The notes beneath the pieces were generated by a model. It was not told where the DNA came from and did no database searches. It saw only the letters and a list, made by a program, of their open reading frames with translations. Shown here piece after piece: positions 55,007 to 63,818 of a stretch of 64,000 nucleotides of DNA. A program made the translations under genes and the position numbers. Within the stretch, counting starts at the first letter, position 1. Each line of letters begins with the position of its first letter. This DNA comes from Micromonospora sp. DSM 45708 (GTDB lineage Bacteria > Actinomycetota > Actinomycetes > Mycobacteriales > Micromonosporaceae), in contig NZ_CP154796.1 in the NCBI RefSeq assembly GCF_039566955.1, forward strand, positions 4,960,001-5,024,000, in the 5' to 3' direction.

Positions 55007-55098
55007 CTTGATCCACTCCTGAGCCGCCGCCGGTCCGGCTCGGCCCCACCTGGGCCTTCCGGGCCCGGCTTGATCCACCCCACGTCGCCGAGGTGGCG
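55007..55098. repeat. Dispersed intergenic motif (family C, copies 2a and 2b)
   Basis: A short copy, CTTGATCCACTCCT, stands at 55007-55020. A full copy, CTTGATCCACCCCACGTCGC plus CGAGGTGGCG, stands at 55069-55098. The full copy matches 38599-38628. It lies between the rpsB leader and the hypothetical gene at 55156-56313. Confidence 0.6.
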
Positions 55099-55155
55099 GC
55101 ATCACCGCGGCGGGGATACCGCCCCCTCGGCGTACCGGTGGGGATCAGGCGGCGG

Positions 55156-56313
55156 TCAGCGGGCCGCGAGCGCGGCGGCGACGAAGAGCACCAGACCCAC
55201 GGTCAGGTACGCGGTCGGCGGGCGGAGCCAGCCGCGGCTGCCGTCGGCCAGCGCCAGCCCGCCGGTGCGCAGGCCGTACAGACCGGCACCGAAGATCGGC
55301 AACCCGACCACCAGGAACGTGCCCACCACGACGTGCGAGGTGGAGACCGGGTCACCCACCAGCCCGTGCAGCAGCACCCGCAACGCGGGCACCTCAAGCA
55401 CCAGCACGAGCGCCGCCAGCAGCACCGCCAACGCCGGACGCCGGGTCCGGTAGACGCCGTCACCGGGCGGCGGCCCGTCCGACCGGGGCACGACCGCCGG
55501 CATCGGGCCGGTCGGCATCTCCAGCGGGTGCACCGGCGCCGTCGGCTCGGTCGGGGCGGTCGGGCGCTCACCGATGGTCAGCGAGGTGGCCGCACCCGGA
55601 CTCGACCGGCCGCCCACCGAGATCTGCGTCCCGCCGGCGGTGGCGGGCTCGGCCGACCGGCCGGCGTCCACGATCGGGTAACCGCCGAGCGGGCCGGGTC
55701 GGGCCGGGTCGGCACCCCCGGCGGAGGCGTCCGCGCCGAAACTCCCGTACGACGCGGAACGGGCCGGATCGGCGCTCCCAGCCGGGGTGTCCGCGCCGAA
55801 ACCGCCGTACGAGGCGGAACGGGCCGCGTCGCCGCCCCCGGCCGGGTCGTCCGCGCCGAAACCGCCGTACGAGGCGGGACGGGCCGCGTCGGCGCTCCCG
55901 GCGAGGGCGTCGGTGCCGCGCGACCCGAGCGGGTCCGACGCGCCGCGCGACGCGGTGCCGAGCGCGTCGACGCCGCTGCGCGACACCGCGCCGAGCCGGT
56001 CGTCCCCGTGCCCGGCCGCCGCCTCGCGGGCCGCGCGTCGGCCGGCCCGCCCCGGCAGTTCGCCGGAGACCTCCGGGTCGTCCGGTCGCTGTGACCGCCA
56101 ACCACTCGTATCGTCGACGAGCGGATCGGCGGCGGAGTACCGACCCGGGTCCGCGTACCGACCCTCGCCCGCCCGCTGCTCCGGGGCGCGGTAGTCGTCG
56201 TCGCGGTAGCGCGGCTCGCCCGCGGCACGCCAGTCCGACTCGTACCCGCGGTCGCCCCACCGCGGTTCCTGCTGATCCTCGGGATAGCTCCGTCGTCCGT
56301 CCACGACGGGCAC
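55156..56313 (-). CDS. Hypothetical membrane protein with 20-residue tandem repeats
   Basis: The 385-residue protein is not recognised. Residues 1-120 are charged ([19 protein letters not shown]). Residues about 130-215 hold three to four copies of a 20-residue unit containing SYGGFGAD. Residues about 285-385 contain three to four membrane helices ([36 protein letters not shown], and the C-terminal [15 protein letters not shown]). A long disordered cytoplasmic tail anchored by a C-terminal membrane domain is likely. The position next to rpsB is not informative. Confidence 0.72.
   Translation of the reverse strand: MPVVDGRRSYPEDQQEPRWGDRGYESDWRAAGEPRYRDDDYRAPEQRAGEGRYADPGRYSAADPLVDDTSGWRSQRPDDPEVSGELPGRAGRRAAREAAAGHGDDRLGAVSRSGVDALGTASRGASDPLGSRGTDALAGSADAARPASYGGFGADDPAGGGDAARSASYGGFGADTPAGSADPARSASYGSFGADASAGGADPARPGPLGGYPIVDAGRSAEPATAGGTQISVGGRSSPGAATSLTIGERPTAPTEPTAPVHPLEMPTGPMPAVVPRSDGPPPGDGVYRTRRPALAVLLAALVLVLEVPALRVLLHGLVGDPVSTSHVVVGTFLVVGLPIFGAGLYGLRTGGLALADGSRGWLRPPTAYLTVGLVLFVAAALAAR
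55681..55920. repeat. Tandem 60-bp units within the hypothetical gene
   Basis: Blocks starting at 55681, 55741, 55801 and 55861 align with one another. The two best are 55801 and 55861, both beginning ACCGCCGTACGAGGCGG. They encode the 20-residue repeat. Confidence 0.85.
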
Positions 56314-56867
56314 GGTATGCGACCGGCACCAGCCACGCCATTCGGGCTGGTGGGGCTATCAGCCCAGCTCACCGCGAACATCACAGGTCGCCAACCCGGC
56401 ACCCGCAGTGATGACACGGGCACTGGTCGATCGGTGCACGCTCAACCGTCGTTTCTCGTGCCGCCCCGCCGCCCGCCAAGCGACCCCGCACCAGCCGCAA
56501 CCACGCACCCAAGCAGTAAGCCAGCCGGACCAAGGTCCGACGGGCTCAAAACCGCTCTACAGGATCGAGCGAGCCCGGCTACGCCGGACGCACGCGCTAC
56601 AGCCGTACCGGCCCCGCGCGCACGCACCTAAGCAACAAGATCGCCCAGACCTCGGCAGCCGCTCAACCCACCACGCAGGCCCAGTCGACGCCGGAATGCT
56701 CGACACCCGGAGAGCGCAGCCTGTCTCGCCGTCTGACCGGCCACTCCTGCGCCGGTCCGTAGCACATCGGATCGGTGATCGTGTGTCTGTCCACAAGTGG
56801 ATGTCTATCCACAACCTCGCCTCGCGCGCTGCCCGCCACCGCGTCCGACGGTCGCATCCTGACCGGC
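56314..56867. other. 554-base gap without a recognisable gene
   Basis: No ORF with codon bias or homology was seen on either strand. The segment from about 56400 to 56830 is richer in A and C than its surroundings. Near its end stand CTGTCCACA (56787-56795) and CTATCCACA (56805-56813), each one base away from actinobacterial DnaA-box forms, with TCCACAAGTGGA as a small palindrome. It may hold the yraN-comM-dprA promoter. Confidence 0.6.
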
Positions 56868-57227
56868 ATGACGAACCGGAACCAGGCCGTCGGCGCCTAC
56901 GGCGAACGGTGCGCGCTGCGGCACCTGATCGAGACCGGGCTGCGCCCGATCGTCCGCAACTGGCGCTGCCCCGACGGGGAGATCGACATCATCGCCTGGG
57001 AAGGCCCGGTCCTCGCCTTCTGCGAGGTGAAGACGCGGCGCACCGAGCGGTACGGCTCCCCCGCCGAGGCCGTGGTGCGCACCAAGGCGCGTCGGCTGCG
57101 CGGGCTGGCCGCCCGCTGGCTCGCCGAGACCGGCACCACCGCCGACGAGGTCCGTTTCGACGTGCTCTCGGTCCGGTTGCCGGCCACCGGCCACGCCCGG
57201 GTGGAACACCTCCGGGGCGCGTTCTGA
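56868..57227 (+). CDS. yraN: YraN/UPF0102 nuclease-like protein
   Basis: The 119-residue protein has the restriction-endonuclease-like core GEIDIIAWEGPVLAFCEVKTR, with conserved E38, D40, E53 and K55. YraN-like proteins lie next to comM/dprA in many bacteria, and a DNA-processing role is presumed. The ATG at 56868 (MTNRNQAVGAYGE) is the conserved start. Confidence 0.92.
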   Translation: MTNRNQAVGAYGERCALRHLIETGLRPIVRNWRCPDGEIDIIAWEGPVLAFCEVKTRRTERYGSPAEAVVRTKARRLRGLAARWLAETGTTADEVRFDVLSVRLPATGHARVEHLRGAF

Positions 57228-57228
57228 C

Positions 57229-58749
57229 ATGGGCTACGCCAAGGTTCTCAGCGTCGGCCTGGCCGGCGTGTCCGGGCAGGTGGTCGAGGTGGAGGCCGAC
57301 CTCGCGCCCGGCCTGCCGGCGGTGCTCATCTCCGGCCTGCCGGACACCGCACTGCACGAGGCCCGCGACCGGGTTCGCGCCGCCATCGTCAACTCCGGCC
57401 AGAAGTGGCCCAACCGGAGGATCACGCTCAACCTGCTCCCCGCCACCCTGCCCAAGTACGGTTCCGCGTTCGACCTGGCCATCGCCGTGGCCGTGCTCGC
57501 CGGCTCCGGCGAACTACCGCCGGTCGCCCTGGAGGCCACCGTCGTCCTCGGCGAACTCGGCCTCGACGGCGCGGTCCGCCCGGTCCGGGGCGCCCTGCCC
57601 ATGGTCGCCGCCGCCGCCCGGGCCGGCTGCCCGCGCGTCGTGGTGCCCGCCGGCAACGCCGCGGAGGCCGCCGTCATCCCCGGCGTACGGGTGTACGGGG
57701 TCGACACGCTGCACCGGCTCGTCGCGCACGTCCGCGACGGTGCGCCGCTGCTCGCCCCACCGCAGCCGGCGCCGGCCGGCGCGCCCACCGGCCCCGACCT
57801 CAGCGACGTCGCCGGGCAGCCCCTCGGTCGGCGGGCACTCGAGATCGCCGCCGCGGGCGGCCACCACCTCGCCCTGCTCGGCCCGCCCGGGGCCGGCAAG
57901 ACCATGCTCGCCGAGCGGCTGCCGTCGATCCTGCCGGAGCTGGACGACGAGGCCGCCCTGGAGGTGACGGCGCTGTACTCGATCGCCGGCCTCCTGCCGC
58001 CCGGTGGCGGGCTGCTGCGTCGCCCACCGTTCCAGGCGCCGCACCACACCACCACGGTGCCCGCGCTGGTCGGCGGCGGCTCCGGGCTGGCCCGGCCCGG
58101 TGCCGTGTCGCTGGCCCACCGGGGCGTGCTCTTCCTCGACGAGGCCCCGGAGTTCAGCAAGGGCGCGCTGGAGGCGTTGCGTCAGCCGCTGGAGAGCGGG
58201 CGGGTCCGGGTCGCCCGCACCCGGGGCGCCACCGAGTATCCGGCCCGTTCCCAACTGGTGCTGGCCGCGAACCCCTGCCCCTGCGCGAAGCCGTCCGGCG
58301 ACGTCGACTGCGAGTGTGCCCCGCAGTCCCGGCGACGGTACCTCGGCCGGCTGTCGGGGCCGCTGCTCGACCGGGTCGACGTGCAGGTGCAACTGATGCC
58401 GGTACGCGCGGCGGAGTTGATGGAGACGGTGACCGTGAGCGAGTCCTCGTCGACGGTCGCCGCCCGGGTCTCCGCGGCGCGGCGAGCCGCCGCCGACCGT
58501 TGGGCCGGCACCGGGCACCGGCTCAACGCCGAGATACCGGGGCCGCACCTCCGCCGTCCGCCGTGGCGGCTACCCGCCGGCGACACCGCTGAGCTACGCG
58601 CCCGGTTGGACTCCGGATCGATCTCCGCACGTGGCTTCGATCGTGTCATCCGGATGGCCTGGACCGTCGCCGACCTGGACGGGCGTGCGCGCCCGAACCG
58701 GCACGACGTGCTGGAGGCCCTCCAACTCAGGACGGGAGCAGGAGCATGA
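57229..58749 (+). CDS. comM: YifB/ComM-family AAA+ Mg-chelatase-like ATPase
   Basis: The 506-residue protein has an N-terminal LonC-like domain (about 5-180) and an AAA+ domain with Walker A GPPGAGKT near 218-225. Walker B LFLDEA lies at 301-306, and a cysteine cluster NPCPCAK/DCEC follows. ComM-type helicases promote branch migration during transformation in some bacteria. It starts one base after the yraN stop and overlaps dprA by four bases. Confidence 0.95.
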   Translation: MGYAKVLSVGLAGVSGQVVEVEADLAPGLPAVLISGLPDTALHEARDRVRAAIVNSGQKWPNRRITLNLLPATLPKYGSAFDLAIAVAVLAGSGELPPVALEATVVLGELGLDGAVRPVRGALPMVAAAARAGCPRVVVPAGNAAEAAVIPGVRVYGVDTLHRLVAHVRDGAPLLAPPQPAPAGAPTGPDLSDVAGQPLGRRALEIAAAGGHHLALLGPPGAGKTMLAERLPSILPELDDEAALEVTALYSIAGLLPPGGGLLRRPPFQAPHHTTTVPALVGGGSGLARPGAVSLAHRGVLFLDEAPEFSKGALEALRQPLESGRVRVARTRGATEYPARSQLVLAANPCPCAKPSGDVDCECAPQSRRRYLGRLSGPLLDRVDVQVQLMPVRAAELMETVTVSESSSTVAARVSAARRAAADRWAGTGHRLNAEIPGPHLRRPPWRLPAGDTAELRARLDSGSISARGFDRVIRMAWTVADLDGRARPNRHDVLEALQLRTGAGA

Positions 58750-59954
58750 GCACCGGAGAGGAGCAGCTGCTCGCCCGGCTGGCGTTGACCTGGCTCGCCG
58801 AGCCAGGCACCTGGGCCGTGTACCGGCTGGTGGACTCGATCGGCCCGGTCGCCACCCTGGATCTGCTGCTCGACGGCGGCGCACCCGAGGACCGGCTCCG
58901 CGCCACCGTGGCGGCCCGCCGTGCCGGCGGTGACGCACGCGGGGTCGCCGCCGACGCGCTGGCCCGCGCGGAACGGCTCGGCGTCCGTGTCATCTGCCCC
59001 GAGGACGCCGAGTGGCCGGCTCGACTCGCCGACCTGTGCCTTCTCCGGCTGCCCGGCGCCAGCCGGCGGGTGGACCTGGAAACCGCCCCTCCGATGTGCC
59101 TGTGGGTGCGTGGGGCCCGGCGGCTGGACGAGTCCCTGGAGCGTTCCGTGGCCGTGGTCGGCGCCCGGGCCGCGACCTCGTACGGGCTGCACGTGGCGAC
59201 CGAACTCGGCTACGGTCTCGCCGACCGGGGCTGGGCCGTGGTTTCCGGGGGCGCCTTCGGCGTCGACGCGGCGGCGCACCGGGGCGCGCTCAACGGCGGC
59301 GGGGTGACGGTGAGCGTGCTGGCGTGCGGAATCGACCGGCCCTACCCGATGGGCAACGCTGCGCTCTTCGACCGGATCGCCGAGTCCGGGCTGCTGCTCA
59401 GCGAATGGCTGCCCGGGGCGGAGCCGCTGCGTCCCCGGTTCCTCGTCCGGAATCGGGTGATCGCCGCCGGCACCCTCGGCACCGTGCTGGTGGAGGCGTC
59501 CGCCCGCAGTGGGGCGACCCAGACGACGAGACGGGCGCTCGCCCTCGGGCGCCCGGCCATGGTGGTTCCGGGTCCGGTCACGTCGGCCATGTCCGTCGGC
59601 GCCCACGAGATCCTCCGCGAGGAGCCGAGGGCCCGCCTGGTCACCGGCGTCGCACACGTGCTGGAGGAGGTGGGTCGGATCGGCGCGGACCTCGCCCCGC
59701 CCGTACGCGGACCGAGCCGGCCCACGGACCAGCTCGACGACGAGGCCACGCTGCTGGTGGAGACGTTCCCGCGCCGCGGCGTGATCGGGGTGGAGGCGCT
59801 GGCCGCCCGGGCCGGCGTGGACATCCGGGCGGCCATGCGGAAGCTGTCGGTCCTGGAGGAACTCCACGTCGTGGTGCGCCGTGACGGCGGCTACGCGCTG
59901 GCTCCCCAGCCGGCGACCGTCAGGCGGACGGACGCGCGGACCGGAGATGGGTGA
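58746..59954 (+). CDS. dprA: DNA-processing protein DprA
   Basis: DprA loads RecA onto incoming single-stranded DNA. The 402-residue protein has the Rossmann-like core VAVVGARAATSYG, then VSGGAFGVDAAAHRGAL and VLVEASARSGATQTTRRAL. A C-terminal winged-helix part lies at about 330-390. Its ATG overlaps the comM stop. Confidence 0.96.
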   Translation: MSTGEEQLLARLALTWLAEPGTWAVYRLVDSIGPVATLDLLLDGGAPEDRLRATVAARRAGGDARGVAADALARAERLGVRVICPEDAEWPARLADLCLLRLPGASRRVDLETAPPMCLWVRGARRLDESLERSVAVVGARAATSYGLHVATELGYGLADRGWAVVSGGAFGVDAAAHRGALNGGGVTVSVLACGIDRPYPMGNAALFDRIAESGLLLSEWLPGAEPLRPRFLVRNRVIAAGTLGTVLVEASARSGATQTTRRALALGRPAMVVPGPVTSAMSVGAHEILREEPRARLVTGVAHVLEEVGRIGADLAPPVRGPSRPTDQLDDEATLLVETFPRRGVIGVEALAARAGVDIRAAMRKLSVLEELHVVVRRDGGYALAPQPATVRRTDARTGDG

Positions 59955-60095
59955 GCACGCTCCGCTCCCGGGTCTCCAGTTCCGCGACGAGGGCCCGGGT
60001 CGACGGGTCCGCGTCCGTCAGGTGCGGCTCACCCGGTGGCCGTAGGGTGACTCCGACGGCAGGCCCGCCAACGCGGGATCGACGACGAGGTGGGC

Positions 60096-61208
60096 ATGGG
60101 CGGACGACGCGGCGGCACCCGCGACCTCCACGCGGCGCTGCCCACCGCCATGCGCGCGGCGGTGGACGACTTCGCCGACCATCTGTCCCGGGTGCGGAAC
60201 CGCTCCGCGCACACCGTCCGGGCGTACGTCACGGACGTGGTCACGCTGCTGGATCACGCGGTACGGATGGGCTGCACCGACCTGCCCGACGTGGATCTCG
60301 CGGTGCTGCGCAGTTGGCTGGCCCGGCAGCGGACCGTGGGGACCGCCCAGACGACGCTGGCCCGCCGGGCCGCCGCCGCCCGGACCTTCAGCACCTGGGC
60401 GCACCGGGCCGGCCTGCTCCCCGGCGACGTCGCCGCGCCGCTGGCCAGCCCTCGGGCCCGCCGGGACCTGCCCACCGTCCTGCGCGCCGATCAGGCGGCC
60501 GTCCTGATGGACGCCCCCGCGCGGGCCGCCGCCACCGCCGCAGGGGCGGCAGGACCGACGCAGGCAGCGACGCCGACGATCGAGGGCACGGCCGGCGCGA
60601 GCGCGGTCACGGTCGGAGCCACGGCGGGCACCGGCACGCGGCTGGACCGGGCCACGAGAATCCCCACCGGTGACGGGGCCGGTGACGGCGGTGAGCCGCC
60701 GGAGGCGGTGCTGCTGCGGGACCGGCTGCTGCTCGAAATGCTCTACGGCACCGGAGTGCGGATCAGCGAGGCGTGCGGGCTGGACGTCACGGACGTCGAC
60801 CAGGCCCGCCGGGTGGTCCGCGTGCTGGGCAAGGGCGGCCGGGAACGGGCGGTGCCGTACGGGGTTCCGGCGCAACGCGCGCTCGACGCGTGGCTCGACA
60901 CCGGCCGGCCGGCCCTGGTGGCGCCGGGCTCGGGTCGCGCGCTGCTGCTCGGCACCCGGGGCGGGCGGCTGAACCCGACCACCGCCCGACGGATCGTGGC
61001 GGGCTGGACCGCCGCGGCCGGCGTGCCGCGGGTGACCCCGCACGGGTTGCGCCACTCGGCCGCCACCCACCTGCTGGAGGGGGGCGCGGACCTGCGCGCC
61101 GTCCAGGAGCTGCTCGGGCACTCGTCGCTGGCCAGCACCCAGATCTACACGCACGTCTCGGTCGAGCGGCTGCGGGCGGCCTACCGGCAGGCGCACCCGC
61201 GGGCCTGA
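60096..61208 (+). CDS. xerC: XerC-like tyrosine recombinase with internal insertion
   Basis: The 370-residue recombinase probably resolves chromosome dimers at dif. The catalytic residues are all present: R222, K246, H316, R319, H342 and nucleophile Y351. The N-terminal core-binding domain covers about 20-105. About 60 low-complexity Ala/Gly/Thr-rich residues (about 145-203) are inserted in front of LLRDRLLLEMLYGTGVRISE, making it longer than the usual 300 or so residues. The ATG at 60096 follows GAGGTGGG. In Mycobacterium the xerC gene also lies near dprA. Confidence 0.93.
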   Translation: MGGRRGGTRDLHAALPTAMRAAVDDFADHLSRVRNRSAHTVRAYVTDVVTLLDHAVRMGCTDLPDVDLAVLRSWLARQRTVGTAQTTLARRAAAARTFSTWAHRAGLLPGDVAAPLASPRARRDLPTVLRADQAAVLMDAPARAAATAAGAAGPTQAATPTIEGTAGASAVTVGATAGTGTRLDRATRIPTGDGAGDGGEPPEAVLLRDRLLLEMLYGTGVRISEACGLDVTDVDQARRVVRVLGKGGRERAVPYGVPAQRALDAWLDTGRPALVAPGSGRALLLGTRGGRLNPTTARRIVAGWTAAAGVPRVTPHGLRHSAATHLLEGGADLRAVQELLGHSSLASTQIYTHVSVERLRAAYRQAHPRA

Positions 61209-61251
61209 CGGAAGCCGCCGGAGATGATCCACGACGGGCTACCATCGACGA

Positions 61252-62433
61252 ATGACGGTGCCGCAGCCACCCGAGCCGATTCCCGGGGCTCGGCTGCTCT
61301 TCTCCCTCGACCCGTCCGTCAGCCACCTCAACCACGGCTCGTTCGGTGCCGTGCCGGTCGTCGTGCAGCGCGCCCAGCAGCGGCTGCGCGACGAGATGGA
61401 GGCCAACCCGCTGCGGTTCTTCGCCCAGGGTCTGGTCGACCGGATCACCCACGCCCGGCGGCACCTGGCCACCTTCCTCGGTGCCGACCCGGAGGGCACC
61501 GCCCTGGTCGGCAACGCCACCGCCGGCGCGGCCGTGGTGTTGCAGTCGCTCGGGCTGGGCCCCGGCGACGAGGTGTTGACCACCGACCACGGGTACGGGG
61601 CGGTCGCCCTGTCGGTGGCCCGGGAGTGCGAGCGGACCGGGGCGGTGTCCCGAACCCTGCCGGTGCCGTTGACGGCGACCGACGAGGAGACCGTCGAGAT
61701 CGTCCGGGCCGGGCTGCGCCCCGGGCGGACCCGGTTGCTGATCGTCGACCAGCTCACCTCGCCGACCGCCCGGCTGTTCCCGGCGGCGGCGCTCGTCGCG
61801 GTGGCGCGGGAGCGGGGCGTGCCGGTGCTGGTGGACGCGGCGCACGCGCCGGGCATGCTGCCGGCCACGGTGGCCTCGGTCGGCGCCGACTTCTGGGTCG
61901 GCAACCTGCACAAGTGGGCGTACGCGCCACGCGGCACCGCCGTGCTGGTGGTGGCGGAGCCGTGGCGGGAGCGGATCCAGCCGCTCGTCGTCTCGTGGGA
62001 GCAGGGCAGCGGGTTTCCCACCCGGGTCGAGTGGCAGGCCACCGGTGACTACACCGGTTGGCTGGCCGCGCCGGTCGGCCTGTTCACGCTGCGTAGCCTC
62101 GGCGTGGACCGGGTGCGCGCGCACAACGCGGCGCTGGCCGCGTACGGGCAACGGGTGGTCGGGGACGCGCTCGGGGTGGCGCCGGAGCGGTTGCCGGCGC
62201 CCGGCGGACCGGCGGTCGCCATGCGGCTGGTGCCGTTGCCGCCCGGCGTCGCGACGACGCTGGACGCGGCCCGGGCGCTGCGGGCCCGGATCGCGGACCG
62301 GCTGGCGGCCGAGGTGTCGGTGGCCGGCTGGAACGGCCGGGGCTACCTGCGGCTGTGCGGCCAGGTCTACAACACCCCCGAGGAGTACGAACGGCTGGCC
62401 GTGCGGCTGCCCACGCTGCTCGCCCAGGGCTGA
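61252..62433 (+). CDS. PLP-dependent aminotransferase class V
   Basis: The 393-residue enzyme resembles the isopenicillin N epimerase/cysteine desulfurase-like branch. LNHGSFGAVP stands at the start, D195 and H198 lie in VDAAHAPG, and the PLP lysine K221 lies in GNLHKWAYAPRG. It could be an epimerase, a desulfurase or an ergothioneine-type C-S lyase. No other genes of those pathways are adjacent. Its 3' end overlaps the convergent M23 gene by 67 bases. Confidence 0.9.
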   Translation: MTVPQPPEPIPGARLLFSLDPSVSHLNHGSFGAVPVVVQRAQQRLRDEMEANPLRFFAQGLVDRITHARRHLATFLGADPEGTALVGNATAGAAVVLQSLGLGPGDEVLTTDHGYGAVALSVARECERTGAVSRTLPVPLTATDEETVEIVRAGLRPGRTRLLIVDQLTSPTARLFPAAALVAVARERGVPVLVDAAHAPGMLPATVASVGADFWVGNLHKWAYAPRGTAVLVVAEPWRERIQPLVVSWEQGSGFPTRVEWQATGDYTGWLAAPVGLFTLRSLGVDRVRAHNAALAAYGQRVVGDALGVAPERLPAPGGPAVAMRLVPLPPGVATTLDAARALRARIADRLAAEVSVAGWNGRGYLRLCGQVYNTPEEYERLAVRLPTLLAQG

Positions 62434-63035
62434 GCGCCTGGGGCGGCCGGCGTGGCCGGCGTCGGACCGAGGGGCAGCAACCGGACCCGGCCCAGCCCGA
62501 GCAGGGCGAGCGGGTCCAGGTAGTCGTTGCCGTGGCGCAGCCCCCAGTGCAGGCAGGCCGCGGCGGCACAGCCGGGGTGCCCGGCGAGCAGCTCGCCGAT
62601 CGGTGTGCCGGCGTCGATCCGGGCGCCGGCCGCGAGGCGGGAGCGCACCGGTTCGTAGGTGGTGCGCAGCCCGTCACCGTGCCCGACGCTGATCACCGGC
62701 CGGCCGGCCACCGCGCCGGCGAAGAGGACCGTGCCCGCTCCGGCGGCGCGCACCTCGGCACCCGGTGCGGCGACGAGGTCCACGCCCCGGTGCCCGGGCA
62801 GCCAGGGCCGGGGTGGCGGGTCGAACCGCCGGGCCACCCGGGGTGGGCCCGGCAACGGCCACCGAAAACGTGCCGCCGCACCGATTCCCGGCACCCTGGC
62901 CGCCGACACCGGTCGACCGGCCGACGAGGCGGCGCCGGCCGGGGCCGGGCGGAGAGACGGCTCGGCGGACGGGCCCGGCGTGAGGAGCAGCACCAGCAGC
63001 ACGGCCGAGCCGGCCCGACCGATCGGGGTAGCCAT
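62367..63035 (-). CDS. Secreted M23-family metallopeptidase
   Basis: The 222-residue protein has a signal peptide (AVLLVLLLTPGPSAEP). An M23 domain follows with zinc ligands H82 and D86 (HRGVDLVAAPG) and the HWGLRHG motif (H163). Such enzymes cut peptidoglycan cross-bridges or serve as adaptors. The equivalent gene lies beside rpsB in Mycobacterium tuberculosis. The ATG at 63035 starts directly at the signal peptide. The last 22 codons overlap the aminotransferase gene on the other strand. Confidence 0.88.
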   Translation of the reverse strand: MATPIGRAGSAVLLVLLLTPGPSAEPSLRPAPAGAASSAGRPVSAARVPGIGAAARFRWPLPGPPRVARRFDPPPRPWLPGHRGVDLVAAPGAEVRAAGAGTVLFAGAVAGRPVISVGHGDGLRTTYEPVRSRLAAGARIDAGTPIGELLAGHPGCAAAACLHWGLRHGNDYLDPLALLGLGRVRLLPLGPTPATPAAPGAQPWASSVGSRTASRSYSSGVL

Positions 63036-63167
63036 GCCGCGCACTCTGCCCGCGCCGCCCGGCGTCCGGCCACCGCCCACGAGCGACGCTGTGGACGGAC
63101 CCGCGCTTGTGGACGACGCCCGAATTCGGGGCGGATCTGCTAAGGCCGGGCCGCCTATGCTGGCCGC

Positions 63168-63818
63168 GTGACGAAGGACTGGTACGCCTGGCACCGCGAC
63201 TACGACCAGCCCGGTTCGGCGCTGTCCCGGCGGCTCGTCGAGGTGCGGCACCGGATCGTCGAGGCGCTGGACGCGGCGCGGCCGGGCCCGCTGCGCGCGG
63301 TCAGCCTCTGCGCCGGTCAGGGGCGCGACCTGATCCCGGTGCTCGCCACTCATCCCCGTGGCCGGGACGTGACCGCCCGCCTGGTCGAGTTGGACCCGCG
63401 CAACACCGAACCGGCCCGCCGGGCCGCCGCCGACGCGGGGCTGACCGGCGTGGAGGTGGTCACCGGCGACGCGTCCCTGACCGACCGCTACGCCGACCTG
63501 GCCCCGGCGGATCTGGTGCTGGCCTGCGGCATCTTCGGCAATATCGACGACGACGACATCCGGTCGACGGTGCGACACTGTGCGTCGCTCTGTGCCACCG
63601 GCGGCACCGTGCTGTGGACCCGGCACCGGCGGGAGCCGGACCTGGTGCCCGCCATCTGCGACTGGTTCGCCGAGGAGGGTTTCGTGCCGGTGGCGGTGAG
63701 CAGCCCGGCCGACGGGGTGGGCGTCGGCGCGCACCGCTTCACCGGCCCGCCCCGGCCGCTCGCCCCGGGTGTGCGGATGTTCGAGTTCGTGGGCTACGAC
63801 GAGTTGGAGCAGCGATGA
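63168..63818 (+). CDS. Class I SAM-dependent methyltransferase
   Basis: The 216-residue protein begins DWYAWHRDYDQPGSALSRRL and has the SAM motif VSLCAGQGRDLIPVL, then VELDPRN and DLVLACGIFGNI. The substrate is unknown. The start is GTG at 63168. It overlaps the molybdopterin enzyme gene by four bases (ATGA), so a shared operon is likely. Confidence 0.85.
   Translation: MTKDWYAWHRDYDQPGSALSRRLVEVRHRIVEALDAARPGPLRAVSLCAGQGRDLIPVLATHPRGRDVTARLVELDPRNTEPARRAAADAGLTGVEVVTGDASLTDRYADLAPADLVLACGIFGNIDDDDIRSTVRHCASLCATGGTVLWTRHRREPDLVPAICDWFAEEGFVPVAVSSPADGVGVGAHRFTGPPRPLAPGVRMFEFVGYDELEQR

Noticed and set aside
56787..56813. Replication origin
   Set aside because: Only two imperfect DnaA-like boxes are present and no dnaA, dnaN or rpmH genes are near. 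A clustered array would be required.
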